The position numbers and the translations under genes were made by a program. Below, in pieces: positions 53,121 through 62,887 of a stretch of DNA of 64,000 bases (position 1 is the first letter of the stretch; every line of letters starts with the position of its first letter). This DNA comes from Vibrio sp. STUT-A11 (GTDB taxonomy: Bacteria; Pseudomonadota; Gammaproteobacteria; Enterobacterales; Vibrionaceae). The stretch lies in NCBI RefSeq assembly GCF_026000435.1, contig NZ_AP026764.1, positions 1,674,001 to 1,738,000 on the forward strand, in the 5' to 3' direction. Under the pieces are notes generated by a model, which had not been told where the DNA came from, did no database searches, and saw only the letters and a program-made list of their open reading frames with translations.

Positions 53121-53144
53121 AACCACCTACTTCAGTAGGTGGTT
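53121..53144. terminator. Hairpin downstream of the symporter gene
   Basis: AACCACCTAC (53121-53130) pairs perfectly with GTAGGTGGTT (53135-53144) around TTCA, about 40 nt past the symporter stop. No T-run follows on the minus strand. Confidence 0.55.
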
Positions 53145-53185
53145 TAAGGTTAAAAAATTAAACAACGTTTAATATTCCACAATAG

Positions 53186-54886
53186 TTATTCAGATACTGG
53201 CGCCACTTTTTTAGACTGCGATACACGCATCAGTTCTTTGGCGATTGACCAAAAAACAAAACCCAAGATAGCAATAGCCAACACGTAATATCCATTCATC
53301 ACCCAGCCCGGTACATTGTGAGCTAAGAAGATGTACATAGAGATAGACGCCAAACAAATAAGTGATGCGGCAGCCTTACCAAAGGCCCAAGGAGTTATAT
53401 CTACCTGTTCTGTGTATTCTTCTTCGTACGCATCTTGTGGATAGAAGTGTCCAACAATTAGCATGAATACAACGTTTGCTACAAACAGAAGGCCGACAAG
53501 GTGGAAGAAGTGGATATCGACTTTAATCACAAAGTTAAACAGAATGTATGCCGCCATACCAAACACCAAGCCAAGCTTAGCTGCGATAGCCGGTACTCTC
53601 TTAGTCAGTAGACCAACCAACACTACACTCAGGATTGGCGAGTTAAAGATCCCCTGCAACTGCTGAATCAGGTAAAATAGGCCATCCGGTGCATTTGCGA
53701 CCAGTGGTGCAACCAGCATAGAAGTTACCGCAAGCCCCATTCCCAATAGTTTTCCTACACGAACGGATTGTGCTTCAGTAGCATCCGGACGCAGAGTTTT
53801 CTTGTAGATGTTTACCGTAAACAGAGTCACCGAAGAGCTAAGTCCGCCACTAAAGGTCGAGAATACCGCTCCAACTACAACTGCGGCGAAGAAGCCAACC
53901 AGTACTTCTGGTAGCACAAGGTGAACCAAGTTCGGATAGGCATTGTCTGGGTTGTCTATTTGGCCATTGAACACATGGAAAGCAATGATACCCGGCAAGA
54001 TAATGATCATTGGAATCATTAGCTTAAAGAATGCACACAGCAGCACACCTTTCTGACCTTCAGCCAAGTTTTTGGCACCCAGTGCTTTCTGAACAATCGA
54101 CTGGTTGGTACACCAGAAGAACATGTTAGAGACAATTAGACCAGTAAACAGTGTAGAAAATGGGACTAAAGAATCACTGTCACCGATGGAGTTGAACTTA
54201 TCAGGGTGGCTTTGGTAAACCTCCACCAAACCGCTCCACATATTACCATCACCAACATAGGCTAGTGCGAATCCAGTTACCATCAGTCCTCCAGTAATAA
54301 GGCCGACACCGTTAATTGTATCCGCGGCAGCGATAGCTTTAATGCCACCGAATACAGCATAGATAGCACCTAAGCCACCCACTCCCCAGACCATGAGCCA
54401 CATCGCCGCTGATTTATCGATTGCAAAAACATTGGATACATCAAATAAACTCTCGAGAGCGAGCGCACCCGTATAAAGCACGATCGGCAGTAAAGAAATG
54501 ACATACATGCTGAGGAAAAGGATCGATGTGATCGTCAGTGTCTGCTTGTCGAAGCGCTTTTCTAGATACTCAGGAATCGTGGAGATGCCGAGTTTGAGAT
54601 AACGAGGCAGGAAGTACATCGCAAACAATACGATAGTGATTGCCGCCATAACCTCCCAGGCCATAACGATAAAACCAGTTCGGAAAGATAGGCCATTTAG
54701 ACCCACCAAGTGTTCTGTTGACATATTCATTAACAACATGGAGCCACCGATATAAACACCGGTCAGAGAACGCCCCCCAAGAAAGTAACCTTCCGATGAC
54801 TCTTCCAGATGAGCCGCACGTGTTTTGTAGTATGCGAACCCTGCTACGAACAGGGTGAATGCAAGAAAGGATAATAGAGCTAACAT
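53186..54886 (-). CDS. Sodium/solute symporter, SGLT-type (probable inositol or sugar uptake)
   Basis: About 566 residues with 14 predicted helices. SSS family features are GYFLGGRSLTGVYIGGSMLL, ISTIPEYLEKRFDKQ, the AIYAVFGGIKAIAAADTING segment, and VVVGAVFSTFSGGLSSSVTL. The last contains the Ser/Thr of the Na2 site. It resembles the Vibrio vSGLT group. Placement directly upstream in the operon order of IolG and near IolE suggests myo-inositol or another polyol. The start MLALLSFLAF has GGAGGCTAC just before it. Confidence 0.88.
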   Translation of the reverse strand: MLALLSFLAFTLFVAGFAYYKTRAAHLEESSEGYFLGGRSLTGVYIGGSMLLMNMSTEHLVGLNGLSFRTGFIVMAWEVMAAITIVLFAMYFLPRYLKLGISTIPEYLEKRFDKQTLTITSILFLSMYVISLLPIVLYTGALALESLFDVSNVFAIDKSAAMWLMVWGVGGLGAIYAVFGGIKAIAAADTINGVGLITGGLMVTGFALAYVGDGNMWSGLVEVYQSHPDKFNSIGDSDSLVPFSTLFTGLIVSNMFFWCTNQSIVQKALGAKNLAEGQKGVLLCAFFKLMIPMIIILPGIIAFHVFNGQIDNPDNAYPNLVHLVLPEVLVGFFAAVVVGAVFSTFSGGLSSSVTLFTVNIYKKTLRPDATEAQSVRVGKLLGMGLAVTSMLVAPLVANAPDGLFYLIQQLQGIFNSPILSVVLVGLLTKRVPAIAAKLGLVFGMAAYILFNFVIKVDIHFFHLVGLLFVANVVFMLIVGHFYPQDAYEEEYTEQVDITPWAFGKAAASLICLASISMYIFLAHNVPGWVMNGYYVLAIAILGFVFWSIAKELMRVSQSKKVAPVSE

Positions 54887-54978
54887 GTAGCCTCCAAATT
54901 GTGTTTGCACGTTGCCATGACGCCAACACAGAATTGGCGCCAGACTACTATTGGAATGTTAAAAAATTTATAGAGTTA

Positions 54979-55965
54979 TTATAATTTGACTTCTTTGCCA
55001 GTCTGCAGAGACTCTAGGGCTTTATCAGCCATCACTAAAGCCTGCTCACCGTCATAACCGCTACATTCCGGTTTAGTGCGGCCTGCGAGCACATCAACAA
55101 AATGTTCCCATTCAGCTTTGTAAGCCGCATCGTAGCGCTGCAGAAAGAAGTGCTCTGGTTTTGCTGCAGTGCAACCAGCGTCGTTCCACTGCTCAACTGC
55201 ATCTTCTTTGATGTTGTTGGCAGTCAGCAGACCTTTTTCACCATGCAGTTCGATACGCTGATCATAACCATAGCCAGAACGGCGTGTGTTTGAGATAGTC
55301 GCCAAGGCGCCTGATGGGAACTTCATAACAACGAATGCGGTATCTATATCACCAGCTTCACCGATAGCCGGATCAACCAGGTTACTCCCCTGTGCATAGA
55401 TAGACACAGGATCTTCACCCATGATAAAACGCGCCATATCAAAGTCATGGATAGTCATATCACGGAACATGCCACCAGATACTTTTACGTACTCCGCTGG
55501 TGGTGGTGATGGATCACGTGAAGTAATGATCAGAGATTCAGCTTTACCTATGCTGCCAGAACTTAGCATTTCACGAATCTTGCGAAACTGTGGGTCATAG
55601 CGGCGGTTAAAAGCCACAAAAAGCGGCACCTGATTGTCGTTCACCGTCTTCAGACACGCACGTACACGATCAATATCAAGATGGACCGGCTTTTCACAGA
55701 AGATTGCTTTGCCTGCATTTGCTGCCAATTCAATTAACTCAGCATGCGTATCTGTAGCAGAAGCAATCAGCACACCATCAACATTAGCGTCTGCGAGCGC
55801 TTCTTCAATAGACTGAACTTTAGCGCCATATTTAGTTGCTAAGTTCTCTGCATTTTCTGCGAACGGGTCAATAACTGAATAAAGGTTGGTATCTTTATGT
55901 GCATCTACATTTACAGAATGGACTTGTCCAATTCGTCCAGCGCCGAAAAGTGCAATATTATACAT
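54979..55965 (-). CDS. iolG: Inositol 2-dehydrogenase (Gfo/Idh/MocA family)
   Basis: A 328-residue NAD-dependent oxidoreductase. GAGRIGQVH near residues 8-16 is the Rossmann motif; AIFCEKPVHL carries the catalytic Lys of the EKP motif; MFRDMTIHDFDMARF has the Asp and His of the inositol-binding site. It oxidises myo-inositol to 2-keto-myo-inositol (scyllo-inosose). It follows IolE on the same strand and precedes the symporter, forming an uptake-oxidation-dehydration set. GGAGACGACA precedes the start. Confidence 0.9.
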   Translation of the reverse strand: MYNIALFGAGRIGQVHSVNVDAHKDTNLYSVIDPFAENAENLATKYGAKVQSIEEALADANVDGVLIASATDTHAELIELAANAGKAIFCEKPVHLDIDRVRACLKTVNDNQVPLFVAFNRRYDPQFRKIREMLSSGSIGKAESLIITSRDPSPPPAEYVKVSGGMFRDMTIHDFDMARFIMGEDPVSIYAQGSNLVDPAIGEAGDIDTAFVVMKFPSGALATISNTRRSGYGYDQRIELHGEKGLLTANNIKEDAVEQWNDAGCTAAKPEHFFLQRYDAAYKAEWEHFVDVLAGRTKPECSGYDGEQALVMADKALESLQTGKEVKL

Positions 55966-56249
55966 TGTCGTCTCCTATTTCATAAATCAGTAATAGAAAA
56001 TTTTCTTAATTATCAATTCTTAATTTATGCATCAGTTTCAAAATTATTTTTATATCCAATATCAAATGACATAATATTAACTATCACTTTATTACAGATA
56101 TATATTTCACAAAATTAAACTATAAATCAGAGATATTACCTACAAAAAGGCCCATTAAACGGGATAAAGTAGCATCAATAATATTTCTGACATTCTAATA
56201 GTTACTTTTTAGTAACTACTAGAACAAAAATTTATTCCTAACGAGGAAA
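55966..56249. other. AT-rich gap between iolE and iolG
   Basis: About 280 bp, visibly richer in A and T than the rest of the window. It contains a perfect 8-bp hairpin, TAGTTACT (56199-56206) with AGTAACTA (56211-56218), just past the iolE stop. No gene is seen. Confidence 0.4.
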
Positions 56250-57146
56250 TCAAATATTTGCAATATCTTTAATATATTGACGTGCTTTTAGTGCATACTC
56301 TAACGGATCCGCTGTAGCAGGATCTTGCTCTGCTTCTACAACCATCCAACCTTCATAACTACTTTTATCCAAGATTTCGAATACAGGTGCGAAATCTATT
56401 ACACCATCACCAGGTACAGTAAATGCGCCTAATCTCACACCATCAAGAAAACTACGATGCTCATCAATAACTTGATGTCGCTTCTCATCCCGAATATCTT
56501 TAAGGTGAACATGAGGAATACGATCGACATATTTTGTTAATACATCAATGATTGCCTGCTGACTTCCCTCTGAATAATAAATATGTCCGGTATCTAGCAA
56601 CAACCCTACCGATTGGTCAGTGATTCCCATAAACTTATCAATTTCTTCAGGCGTTTGGATAGCTGTCCCCATATGATGATGAAGACAAACTTTCATTCCT
56701 TTTTCGGCAGCAAGTTCAGATAACTGATTATAACCAGATGCAACTTTTTTCCATTGCTCTTCATTAAATGTAGGCTTTTCATCGAACACTGCTTTATCTG
56801 TACCCTGAATACTGCCACTTTGCTCAGAGCATCCGATAACCTTTGCTCCCATTTCATGTAGAAAGTTCATATGCGATAGGAAACCCGTAATAGTCTCATC
56901 TTCTTTTCCATCTGCGAAAAAAGTACTGAACCAAGCGTTACAAATTTGAATACCTCGCAAATCTAATTTCTCTTTTAATACAGCAGTATCTTTCGGATAT
57001 TTATTACCTACTTCACTTCCAGTAAATCCTGCAAGAGCCATTTCACTCACACATTGTTCAAAGGTATTATCACCACCTAAACTAGGTAAATCATCGTTTG
57101 TCCAGGCTATAGGAGCAATACCTAATTTTACTTTATTCTTATCCAT
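56250..57146 (-). CDS. iolE: Myo-inosose-2 dehydratase
   Basis: A 298-residue TIM-barrel sugar isomerase/dehydratase. The start MDKNKVKLGIAPIAWTNDDL is typical of IolE. Metal-binding and catalytic regions appear as KVCLHHHMGTAIQTPEEIDK, LLLDTGHIYY, VHLKDIRDEKR and MVVEAEQDP. It dehydrates scyllo-inosose to a diketo-inositol. GGAGAACATCA lies before the ATG; the frame runs 14 codons further upstream. The remaining pathway genes (iolB, iolC, iolD) are not in the window. Confidence 0.92.
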   Translation of the reverse strand: MDKNKVKLGIAPIAWTNDDLPSLGGDNTFEQCVSEMALAGFTGSEVGNKYPKDTAVLKEKLDLRGIQICNAWFSTFFADGKEDETITGFLSHMNFLHEMGAKVIGCSEQSGSIQGTDKAVFDEKPTFNEEQWKKVASGYNQLSELAAEKGMKVCLHHHMGTAIQTPEEIDKFMGITDQSVGLLLDTGHIYYSEGSQQAIIDVLTKYVDRIPHVHLKDIRDEKRHQVIDEHRSFLDGVRLGAFTVPGDGVIDFAPVFEILDKSSYEGWMVVEAEQDPATADPLEYALKARQYIKDIANI

Positions 57147-57715
57147 TGATGTTCTCCAAGTTATTGTTTTTCCTCCAGTGAGAGCCATTCTCTCTGGAAT
57201 TTAATTTCGACTTACTGTTTAATATTTTCACATGATCATTAAATTCCAGCCTGCACAAACGGTCAGCAGTTATATAGTTATAGTTCGAATTATTTACTGG
57301 TTTTAACGACTCATATACTTCAGCGTTAAAATAAAGCAATGTTATACATGATGCACCTCAAAGTTATTAAAGATGTAATATCTGCATTTCATGTTGTTGA
57401 AAATAATCTAACAGGAGTAAAAAATTGTTCCCAACATATCTATAAATAATTTCAACCTGACTACTGATCCTATTTTCTTACGCCAGTAATTACACCATTA
57501 GCCAGATTAATACCCCAGACAACAGATTAGACATGCTACCTATTATCCTGGGCCACATTGGCTTTTGTCACAAAAATACGCTTAACTTGCGTTATGTCAC
57601 ATTTTATCCATAATTGTGATCGCTAATAAATTTTTTCAATCAATCACAAAGTATTTATCTTCACCAGCCCTGATAATATAATGCCTAAATAACATAAAGG
57701 TACATATCTGAAACT
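57147..57715. other. Divergent control region between iolE and the first AraC gene
   Basis: A 569-bp AT-rich gap with no credible gene. TGTCACA occurs at 57566-57572 and 57595-57601 as a direct repeat, with ACGC-N7-GCGT (57578-57592) between them. Repeated half-sites of this kind suit AraC-family binding, but no regulator can be assigned from sequence alone. Confidence 0.4.
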
Positions 57716-58546
57716 ATGAAAAAATTGTCTGAAATCACTATAGAAGAGTTAAAGGAAGTTTACTTTGGGAGTATAAAATACCCTATAAATGGTACCCAAG
57801 GACCACGTATTCAAAGGGGTATACAGTTTTTTCACCTACATAGTGGGCAGGTCACCTTTGAAATAGAGGAATTTACATTAACACTCAATGCAGGAGATTT
57901 TTGTATTCTCTTACCTGGGCGTCATGAATTTCATCAATTCAGCCAAACACAAGAAAGTTACCATACCTGGTGCCAGTTAGACTTTATTGGAAATACAGAT
58001 CATCTCCGGCTACAGCTCGAGCCAATTCCACCCGTTGTTGAAGCAAATAGTGAAATCATCCGTTATATGGACTTGGGTTTAGCACTTACTCAGTCTCCTG
58101 AACTTGATACCTACGATGCACTTTTGGAGCTAGGAAAATCGCTACTGCGCTATTTTATTAATTATTCTCATAGATTATCTTCTACTGACCATGATCAACC
58201 CCCATTGCCCAGAAGTGTATTGCTAGCATGTGATTATATAAGCCAACACATAGCACGGCCTTTGACTCTACCTCAAATAGCAGAAGCCGCACACGTATCC
58301 GTTAATCACTTGATACACCTATTTAGAACTCATTTATCAGTCACTCCAATGCGTTATCTTTGGCGACTCCGGTGTGAGCGGGCAAGTGTTATCTTGAACA
58401 ATACAAATAATATACCTATCGCCCACATAGCAGAGCAGACGGGATTTAGTTCCCCATATCACTTTTCCCGGGTATTCAAACAGAATTTTGGCATATCTCC
58501 TTTACAATTCAGGAAGCAAAAACACAGTCACGCGAAGAAAGTTTGA
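57716..58546 (+). CDS. AraC-family regulator, paralogue 1
   Basis: A 276-residue regulator with an N-terminal cupin (VTFEIEEFTLTLNAGDFCIL, then HHxW-like SYHTWCQLDF) and a C-terminal AraC domain. The two helix-turn-helix parts are LTLPQIAEAAHVSVNHLIHL and IPIAHIAEQTGFSSPYHFSR. It is clearly related to the convergent gene at 58574 over the whole length (KEVYFGS.KYP and RYLWRLRC are shared). Divergent from iolE, it probably controls the inositol-type genes. The spacing of the ribosome binding site is poor. Confidence 0.85.
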   Translation: MKKLSEITIEELKEVYFGSIKYPINGTQGPRIQRGIQFFHLHSGQVTFEIEEFTLTLNAGDFCILLPGRHEFHQFSQTQESYHTWCQLDFIGNTDHLRLQLEPIPPVVEANSEIIRYMDLGLALTQSPELDTYDALLELGKSLLRYFINYSHRLSSTDHDQPPLPRSVLLACDYISQHIARPLTLPQIAEAAHVSVNHLIHLFRTHLSVTPMRYLWRLRCERASVILNNTNNIPIAHIAEQTGFSSPYHFSRVFKQNFGISPLQFRKQKHSHAKKV

Positions 58547-58573
58547 ATAACTAACTTGAAACTCCCAAATATC

Positions 58574-59386
58574 TTAATTTTTCCTGTAAATAGAGGGGGC
58601 AACGCCATAATACTGCTTAAACAATCTTGAGAAATGGTACTGCGTACTAAAACCAAATTGATCCGAAATATTGCCAATAGGAATACTTGTTCCTTTGAGA
58701 AGCAGTGCAGCCTGCTGACAGCGTAATCGCCATAAATATTTCATCGGCGTGATAGATAGGTACTTATTGAAAATAACCACCAGATGATTAGCTGTTATAT
58801 TCGAATTTTCAGCAATTTGAGTTAACGTAATAGGTTCTGCAAGGTGCTCACTCATATAATCGCAGGCTTTTGTAATAGACCTAGGTACTTTTGTCTCAGA
58901 AGATTCTGACGTAAACCCATGCGCATAATTAATGTAGTAACGAATTAATGCAGGCCCCAACAACATTAACGATTGAACAGTAGGAGTAACCGGATTTCTT
59001 GTTAAAGATAACCCCAACTCCATAAAACGCAGTAAGTCCATATTCTGTTCCGTAACTAACGGGGCATTGGGAATAATATTGTTGTAGTAATCAGGCCGTT
59101 CATAAAAGTCTAACTGACACCAAGTATGGTGGCTTTCTTGATGCTTACTAAAGTGATGGGTTTCCTTGTTACCAGGAAGTAAAAGACAAAATTCACCTGG
59201 TTTTATATTGACTTCAGTATCTTCAACATAAAAAGTCACCTCACCGGATAACAAATGAAAAAGCTGTAATCCACGTTGAACCCTGGGACCGTGATAACCA
59301 CCAGGCGGATACTTTACGCTGCCAAAGTAGACTTCTTTCAAACCATCGAAATTAATTTCAGACAAATTGTCGAATATTTCAGACAT
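58574..59386 (-). CDS. AraC-family regulator, paralogue 2
   Basis: A 270-residue regulator with the same layout: cupin (VTFYVEDTEVNIKPGEFCLL) and AraC domain (ITLTQIAENSNITANHLVVI; IPIGNISDQFGFSTQYHFSR). Shared blocks with paralogue 1 include LKEVYFGSVKYP, QESHHTWCQLDF and MKYLWRLRCQQA. It ends 27 bp from paralogue 1 in convergent orientation and is divergent from the Gfo/Idh gene, which it probably controls. GGAGG lies upstream of the ATG. Confidence 0.87.
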   Translation of the reverse strand: MSEIFDNLSEINFDGLKEVYFGSVKYPPGGYHGPRVQRGLQLFHLLSGEVTFYVEDTEVNIKPGEFCLLLPGNKETHHFSKHQESHHTWCQLDFYERPDYYNNIIPNAPLVTEQNMDLLRFMELGLSLTRNPVTPTVQSLMLLGPALIRYYINYAHGFTSESSETKVPRSITKACDYMSEHLAEPITLTQIAENSNITANHLVVIFNKYLSITPMKYLWRLRCQQAALLLKGTSIPIGNISDQFGFSTQYHFSRLFKQYYGVAPSIYRKN

Positions 59387-59502
59387 GTACTAGCAACCTC
59401 CGCTGATTTTATCATTGTTTCCCGAGAACAAAGAACTATGTGAAACACTAATATGTAGTTCTTTCCCACAAAAATAACATAATTTTTAAAAAGGATTAAA
59501 CT

Positions 59503-60624
59503 ATGAAAAGTCTAAGTATCGGTATGATTGGTACTGGGTACATGGGTAAAGCTCATGCTATTGCGTATCGAAATGCAGGGGCAGTGTTCCCTCTAAGTGC
59601 ATCCATTAAATGTGAATTTCTCGCCGATATCAACCTTACTCAAGCGAAAGTAAAAGCGGAAGAATTTGGTTTCAAACGTTATACAGATGATTGGCAAGTG
59701 TTGGTGAGTGATCCCAAGATCGATATCGTAGATATCTGTGCCCCGAATTTTTTACATAAAGACATTGCTCTTCTAGCAATTAAAAATGGAAAGCACGTTT
59801 ATTCAGAAAAGCCCTTAGCCCTTAACTCCGAAGACGCAAAAATAATGACACTAGCAGCAGAAGCAGCTGGTGTGAAAACATTAGTTGGGTTTAACTATAT
59901 TAAAAACCCAACCATCCAACTGGCAAAACAAATCATAGAAAATGGAGAAATTGGTGATGTTGTGCATTTCAGAGGTACATTTAACGAAGATTATCTAGCA
60001 GATGAAAAGACTCCCTTTAGTTGGCGTTTACAACGCGAATTTTCCGGTACAGGAGCTTTAGGTGATATGGGATCACATATTATTAATATGGCGCAGTTCT
60101 TAGTATCTCCTATCTCTTCGCTTTGTGCAGACATGAGTACAATCTACACAACTAGATATGAGCCAAACGATCCTATCCCAAAAAACGTAGAAAATGATGA
60201 TCAAGTCCATATGATGGTACGTTTTAAGAGTGGGGCTATCGGAACAATAGAATCTTCAAGAATTGCTTGGGGACGAAAAAATGGCCTTTGGTTTGAAGTA
60301 ACCGGAACTAAAGGAACCATAATATATGATCAGGAGAGATTATCTGAACTACAGTTATTTACTGCCGAAGACAAAAAATCTAGACAAGGGTTCAGAACCA
60401 TTTTAACAGGGCCAGAGCATCCTGATTATGAAAACTTCTGTGTCTCAGCAGGTCATGGTCTCGGATATAACGACATGAAATCAGTTGAGATACGTGACCT
60501 TATTGAGGGCATTACAAGTAATTCACCGATGTATCCCGATTTCAGAGCAGCTTGGGAGGTAACTAAAGTTATCGATGCAGCAGAAGTTTCTTTTAAAGAT
60601 GGAACATGGGTTACGGTAGACTAA
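59503..60624 (+). CDS. Gfo/Idh/MocA-family oxidoreductase
   Basis: A 373-residue NAD(P)-dependent sugar or polyol oxidoreductase. GMIGTGYMGKAHA is the Rossmann motif; HVYSEKPLALNSEDA has the EKP lysine; GALGDMGSHIINMAQF carries the Asp-x3-His catalytic pair. It is longer than IolG and probably acts on another inositol isomer or sugar. AAGGATTAAA precedes the start. A perfect 13-bp hairpin follows. Confidence 0.87.
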   Translation: MKSLSIGMIGTGYMGKAHAIAYRNAGAVFPLSASIKCEFLADINLTQAKVKAEEFGFKRYTDDWQVLVSDPKIDIVDICAPNFLHKDIALLAIKNGKHVYSEKPLALNSEDAKIMTLAAEAAGVKTLVGFNYIKNPTIQLAKQIIENGEIGDVVHFRGTFNEDYLADEKTPFSWRLQREFSGTGALGDMGSHIINMAQFLVSPISSLCADMSTIYTTRYEPNDPIPKNVENDDQVHMMVRFKSGAIGTIESSRIAWGRKNGLWFEVTGTKGTIIYDQERLSELQLFTAEDKKSRQGFRTILTGPEHPDYENFCVSAGHGLGYNDMKSVEIRDLIEGITSNSPMYPDFRAAWEVTKVIDAAEVSFKDGTWVTVD

Positions 60625-60632
60625 GTAAACCG

Positions 60633-60662
60633 CATACAGCACATGTTAGCATGTGCTGTATG
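60633..60662. terminator. Perfect 13-bp hairpin after the Gfo/Idh gene
   Basis: CATACAGCACATG (60633-60645) pairs with CATGTGCTGTATG (60650-60662) around TTAG; TTTTT comes a little later. Probable terminator; its perfection also suits an operator. Confidence 0.7.
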
Positions 60663-60808
60663 TTGACTTGCTTTTTCATGTTATTCACGTCATTGGCTAG
60701 ATGATCGCTAATATGTTTAAACTGGATTAGATAAAAGCGAGCAGGTCATTCAGCTGGAACCTACTTTAATCAATATAAAGACCAGCTAAATCCTACTGTA
60801 GGGCTACA

Positions 60809-61489
60809 TTAACAAGTCAATATTTTAAGATGCAATTTAGACACGAACTTGTCATGGTTTTTCATCATGGACTCTAAATCGGAATAACATCCATCTGCGA
60901 TAGAAAATTTATGTTGTTCATAATTTGGCGAAACTAAGTAAGTCGTCATGTTCGCTCTTTTCGCCGCCGTCAGGCCTGTAAAGCTATCTTCAATAACTAA
61001 ACATTCTGCAACGGCCATGTGGAGTTTGCGGGCAGCGGTTAAATAAACATCTGGATGGGGTTTACCATATTCTTCATCTTCAGCGCTGCAGACAACACTG
61101 AACTTGTCCCACAGCTGAAGACGCTCGAAGACTGCGTTAATCACGACATGATTGGAAGATGTTGCCAATGCAACCTGTAACCCTTGCTTGGCAAAGTAGT
61201 CTAATGCCTCGTAAACGCCAGTCATCGCCTCACCAGAAGTAGAAATACGATGACACAACTTCGACAGAATCATCACTTCCAGCTCTTTCGTTGGAACGGT
61301 CAATGAATATGCCTCACACCAAATTTGCGCTATTTCATCAACACGCTTCCCCATTGTCATCTTTTCGCAGTCGTGACGTGTAATACACACACCAAAACTG
61401 TCGAGTGATTCCATCTGCGCTTCTTGCCACAGAGGCTCAGAATCAATGAGTACACCATCCATATCAAAAATAACCGCTTTTATATTCAT
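60809..61489 (-). CDS. HAD-superfamily phosphatase/phosphoglucomutase-like (HxpB/YniC type)
   Basis: A 226-residue HAD hydrolase. Motif I VIFDMDGVLIDSEPLW is near residues 6-21, motif II VALATSSNHV, motif III KPHPDVYLTAA and motif IV LVIEDSFTGLTAAKRANM. The cap domain matches the beta-phosphoglucomutase/2-deoxyglucose-6-phosphatase group. It probably dephosphorylates a sugar or polyol phosphate, preventing toxic build-up. Last gene of the polyol permease operon, with GAGGTAAGC before the start. Confidence 0.82.
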   Translation of the reverse strand: MNIKAVIFDMDGVLIDSEPLWQEAQMESLDSFGVCITRHDCEKMTMGKRVDEIAQIWCEAYSLTVPTKELEVMILSKLCHRISTSGEAMTGVYEALDYFAKQGLQVALATSSNHVVINAVFERLQLWDKFSVVCSAEDEEYGKPHPDVYLTAARKLHMAVAECLVIEDSFTGLTAAKRANMTTYLVSPNYEQHKFSIADGCYSDLESMMKNHDKFVSKLHLKILTC

Positions 61490-61548
61490 GCTTACCTCAA
61501 AATTAGAAAAGGTATGACAACCAAAACCATTGCCATACCCTAAGTCTT

Positions 61549-62823
61549 TTAAACGACAGACACTTTATCTGACTCAACAAATGTCGTTTCAAACCTTGGC
61601 TGTTCAACATTAATCAAGTAGGTAAAGAAAAAGGCCAGCACGTACAACGTAGTGTAGGCAATGACCACACCGATTGTGCTGAAGTACGGTAGTAATACCA
61701 CCGCAATGGCTGGCGCAAGGAAGTTAGACAATCCGGCAGATAAGTTATAAACCGAAATCGCCGCGCCTTTGTGGTTTGGTTCCAGTGCCGGAAACACTGC
61801 CGCCATTGGTACAAAGGCTGCTACAAATATCCCCAGAGAAATGGCCGGGATCAACGCCATGTAAAAGTTGTTACCGAAATGCTGAGGAATGTAATAGAAC
61901 GCAAGGCTAGAGAGTGCCATTCCCACACAACCAAACCAACGCACTACTTTCATCCAGCCCAGTTTTTCGCCCAAGATCCCCCAGAAGACATTAGAAAAAA
62001 TGGTGGTAAAGAAGAACACTGCCCACACCTGAAGCCACTCTGACGTAGTAAAGCCAAGATCATCGACAAACATCATCGGCATGATGACCGCAAAACCGAA
62101 AAGCGACAGCGTGTTGATAATACGTACAAAGCTAGAGAAAAGTATGTTCTTGTTGGTGTAAAGAAGCGTTACTGCTCGGCTTAATTCGGTCAGTTTCTGC
62201 TTGTTAGTCAGGTTATGCATGTGCGTCGGCGTTTTAACATTACGCAAAGCGACCATTGCAATCAGACCACCCGCGGCACAAAATGCCAGCGATAACCACA
62301 AGGTACCAAACTCACCAATCCAAGGAATAGTAAAGCTAGGTATGTAGCTACCCGCAACACCAATACCGATGGAATATACCGTCCAGAACCAGCCAAGTGC
62401 CGAGCTTACGCCATCACTGCGAACGTTGTGTACAATCACCACGATAAATGAATAGAGGAACAGTGGATAAGCCAAGCCACGAATACCGTAAAACAGTAAA
62501 ATGAGTCCGTAGTTTGACTGACTCAACCCAAGGGTTAAGAACAGTACGTGGAATACACACCAGAGTAGAAAACCAATTTTCATCGTTTTCTGTGGAGTAA
62601 TGATCTCCGCTACCACACCGGATACCCAAGCGGCCAACGCCGCAGCCAAACCGTACAGTGTAAATGCAAAAGATGACTGAGCCGGACTAAAGCCTAGCTC
62701 GGTAATGTAGTGCGACAGAAACGCCAGTTCAAAGCCATCACCAGTCATAAAGATTGCGATAGCGACGTATCCCCATATCAGATTGAGCGGCAATCCAAGC
62801 CACTGTTTGCTTACGTGTTCCAT
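61549..62823 (-). CDS. MFS polyol permease (RbtT/DalT-like)
   Basis: A 424-residue major facilitator with 12 predicted helices. It begins LPLNLIWGYVAIAIFMTGDGFELAFLSHY (in pieces), which fits the ribitol/D-arabitol permease group. FGIRGLAYPLF-like sequence (FYGIRGLAYPLFLYSFIV) and PALEPNHKGAAISVYNLSAGLSN are further signs. It lies after xylulokinase, so a pentitol such as D-arabitol or xylitol is the likely substrate. GAGGAATAT precedes the start. Confidence 0.82.
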   Translation of the reverse strand: MEHVSKQWLGLPLNLIWGYVAIAIFMTGDGFELAFLSHYITELGFSPAQSSFAFTLYGLAAALAAWVSGVVAEIITPQKTMKIGFLLWCVFHVLFLTLGLSQSNYGLILLFYGIRGLAYPLFLYSFIVVIVHNVRSDGVSSALGWFWTVYSIGIGVAGSYIPSFTIPWIGEFGTLWLSLAFCAAGGLIAMVALRNVKTPTHMHNLTNKQKLTELSRAVTLLYTNKNILFSSFVRIINTLSLFGFAVIMPMMFVDDLGFTTSEWLQVWAVFFFTTIFSNVFWGILGEKLGWMKVVRWFGCVGMALSSLAFYYIPQHFGNNFYMALIPAISLGIFVAAFVPMAAVFPALEPNHKGAAISVYNLSAGLSNFLAPAIAVVLLPYFSTIGVVIAYTTLYVLAFFFTYLINVEQPRFETTFVESDKVSVV

Positions 62824-62855
62824 ATATTCCTCGTTTCGTAGGGTAAAGGAATCCC

Positions 62856-62887
62856 ACGCCCCCTCCTTTTTCTTTTTTGGGGGGCGT
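62856..62887 (-). other. Strong hairpin between xylB and the polyol permease gene
   Basis: ACGCCCCC (62856-62863) pairs with GGGGGCGT (62880-62887) around a pyrimidine-rich loop. The GC-rich stem lies between two genes of one operon and may stabilise or partly terminate the mRNA. Confidence 0.6.

Noticed and set aside
57139..57339. 66-codon frame overlapping the iolE start
   Set aside because: It is Asn/Lys/Ser-rich, overlaps the iolE ribosome binding site and start in another frame, and has no start signal.
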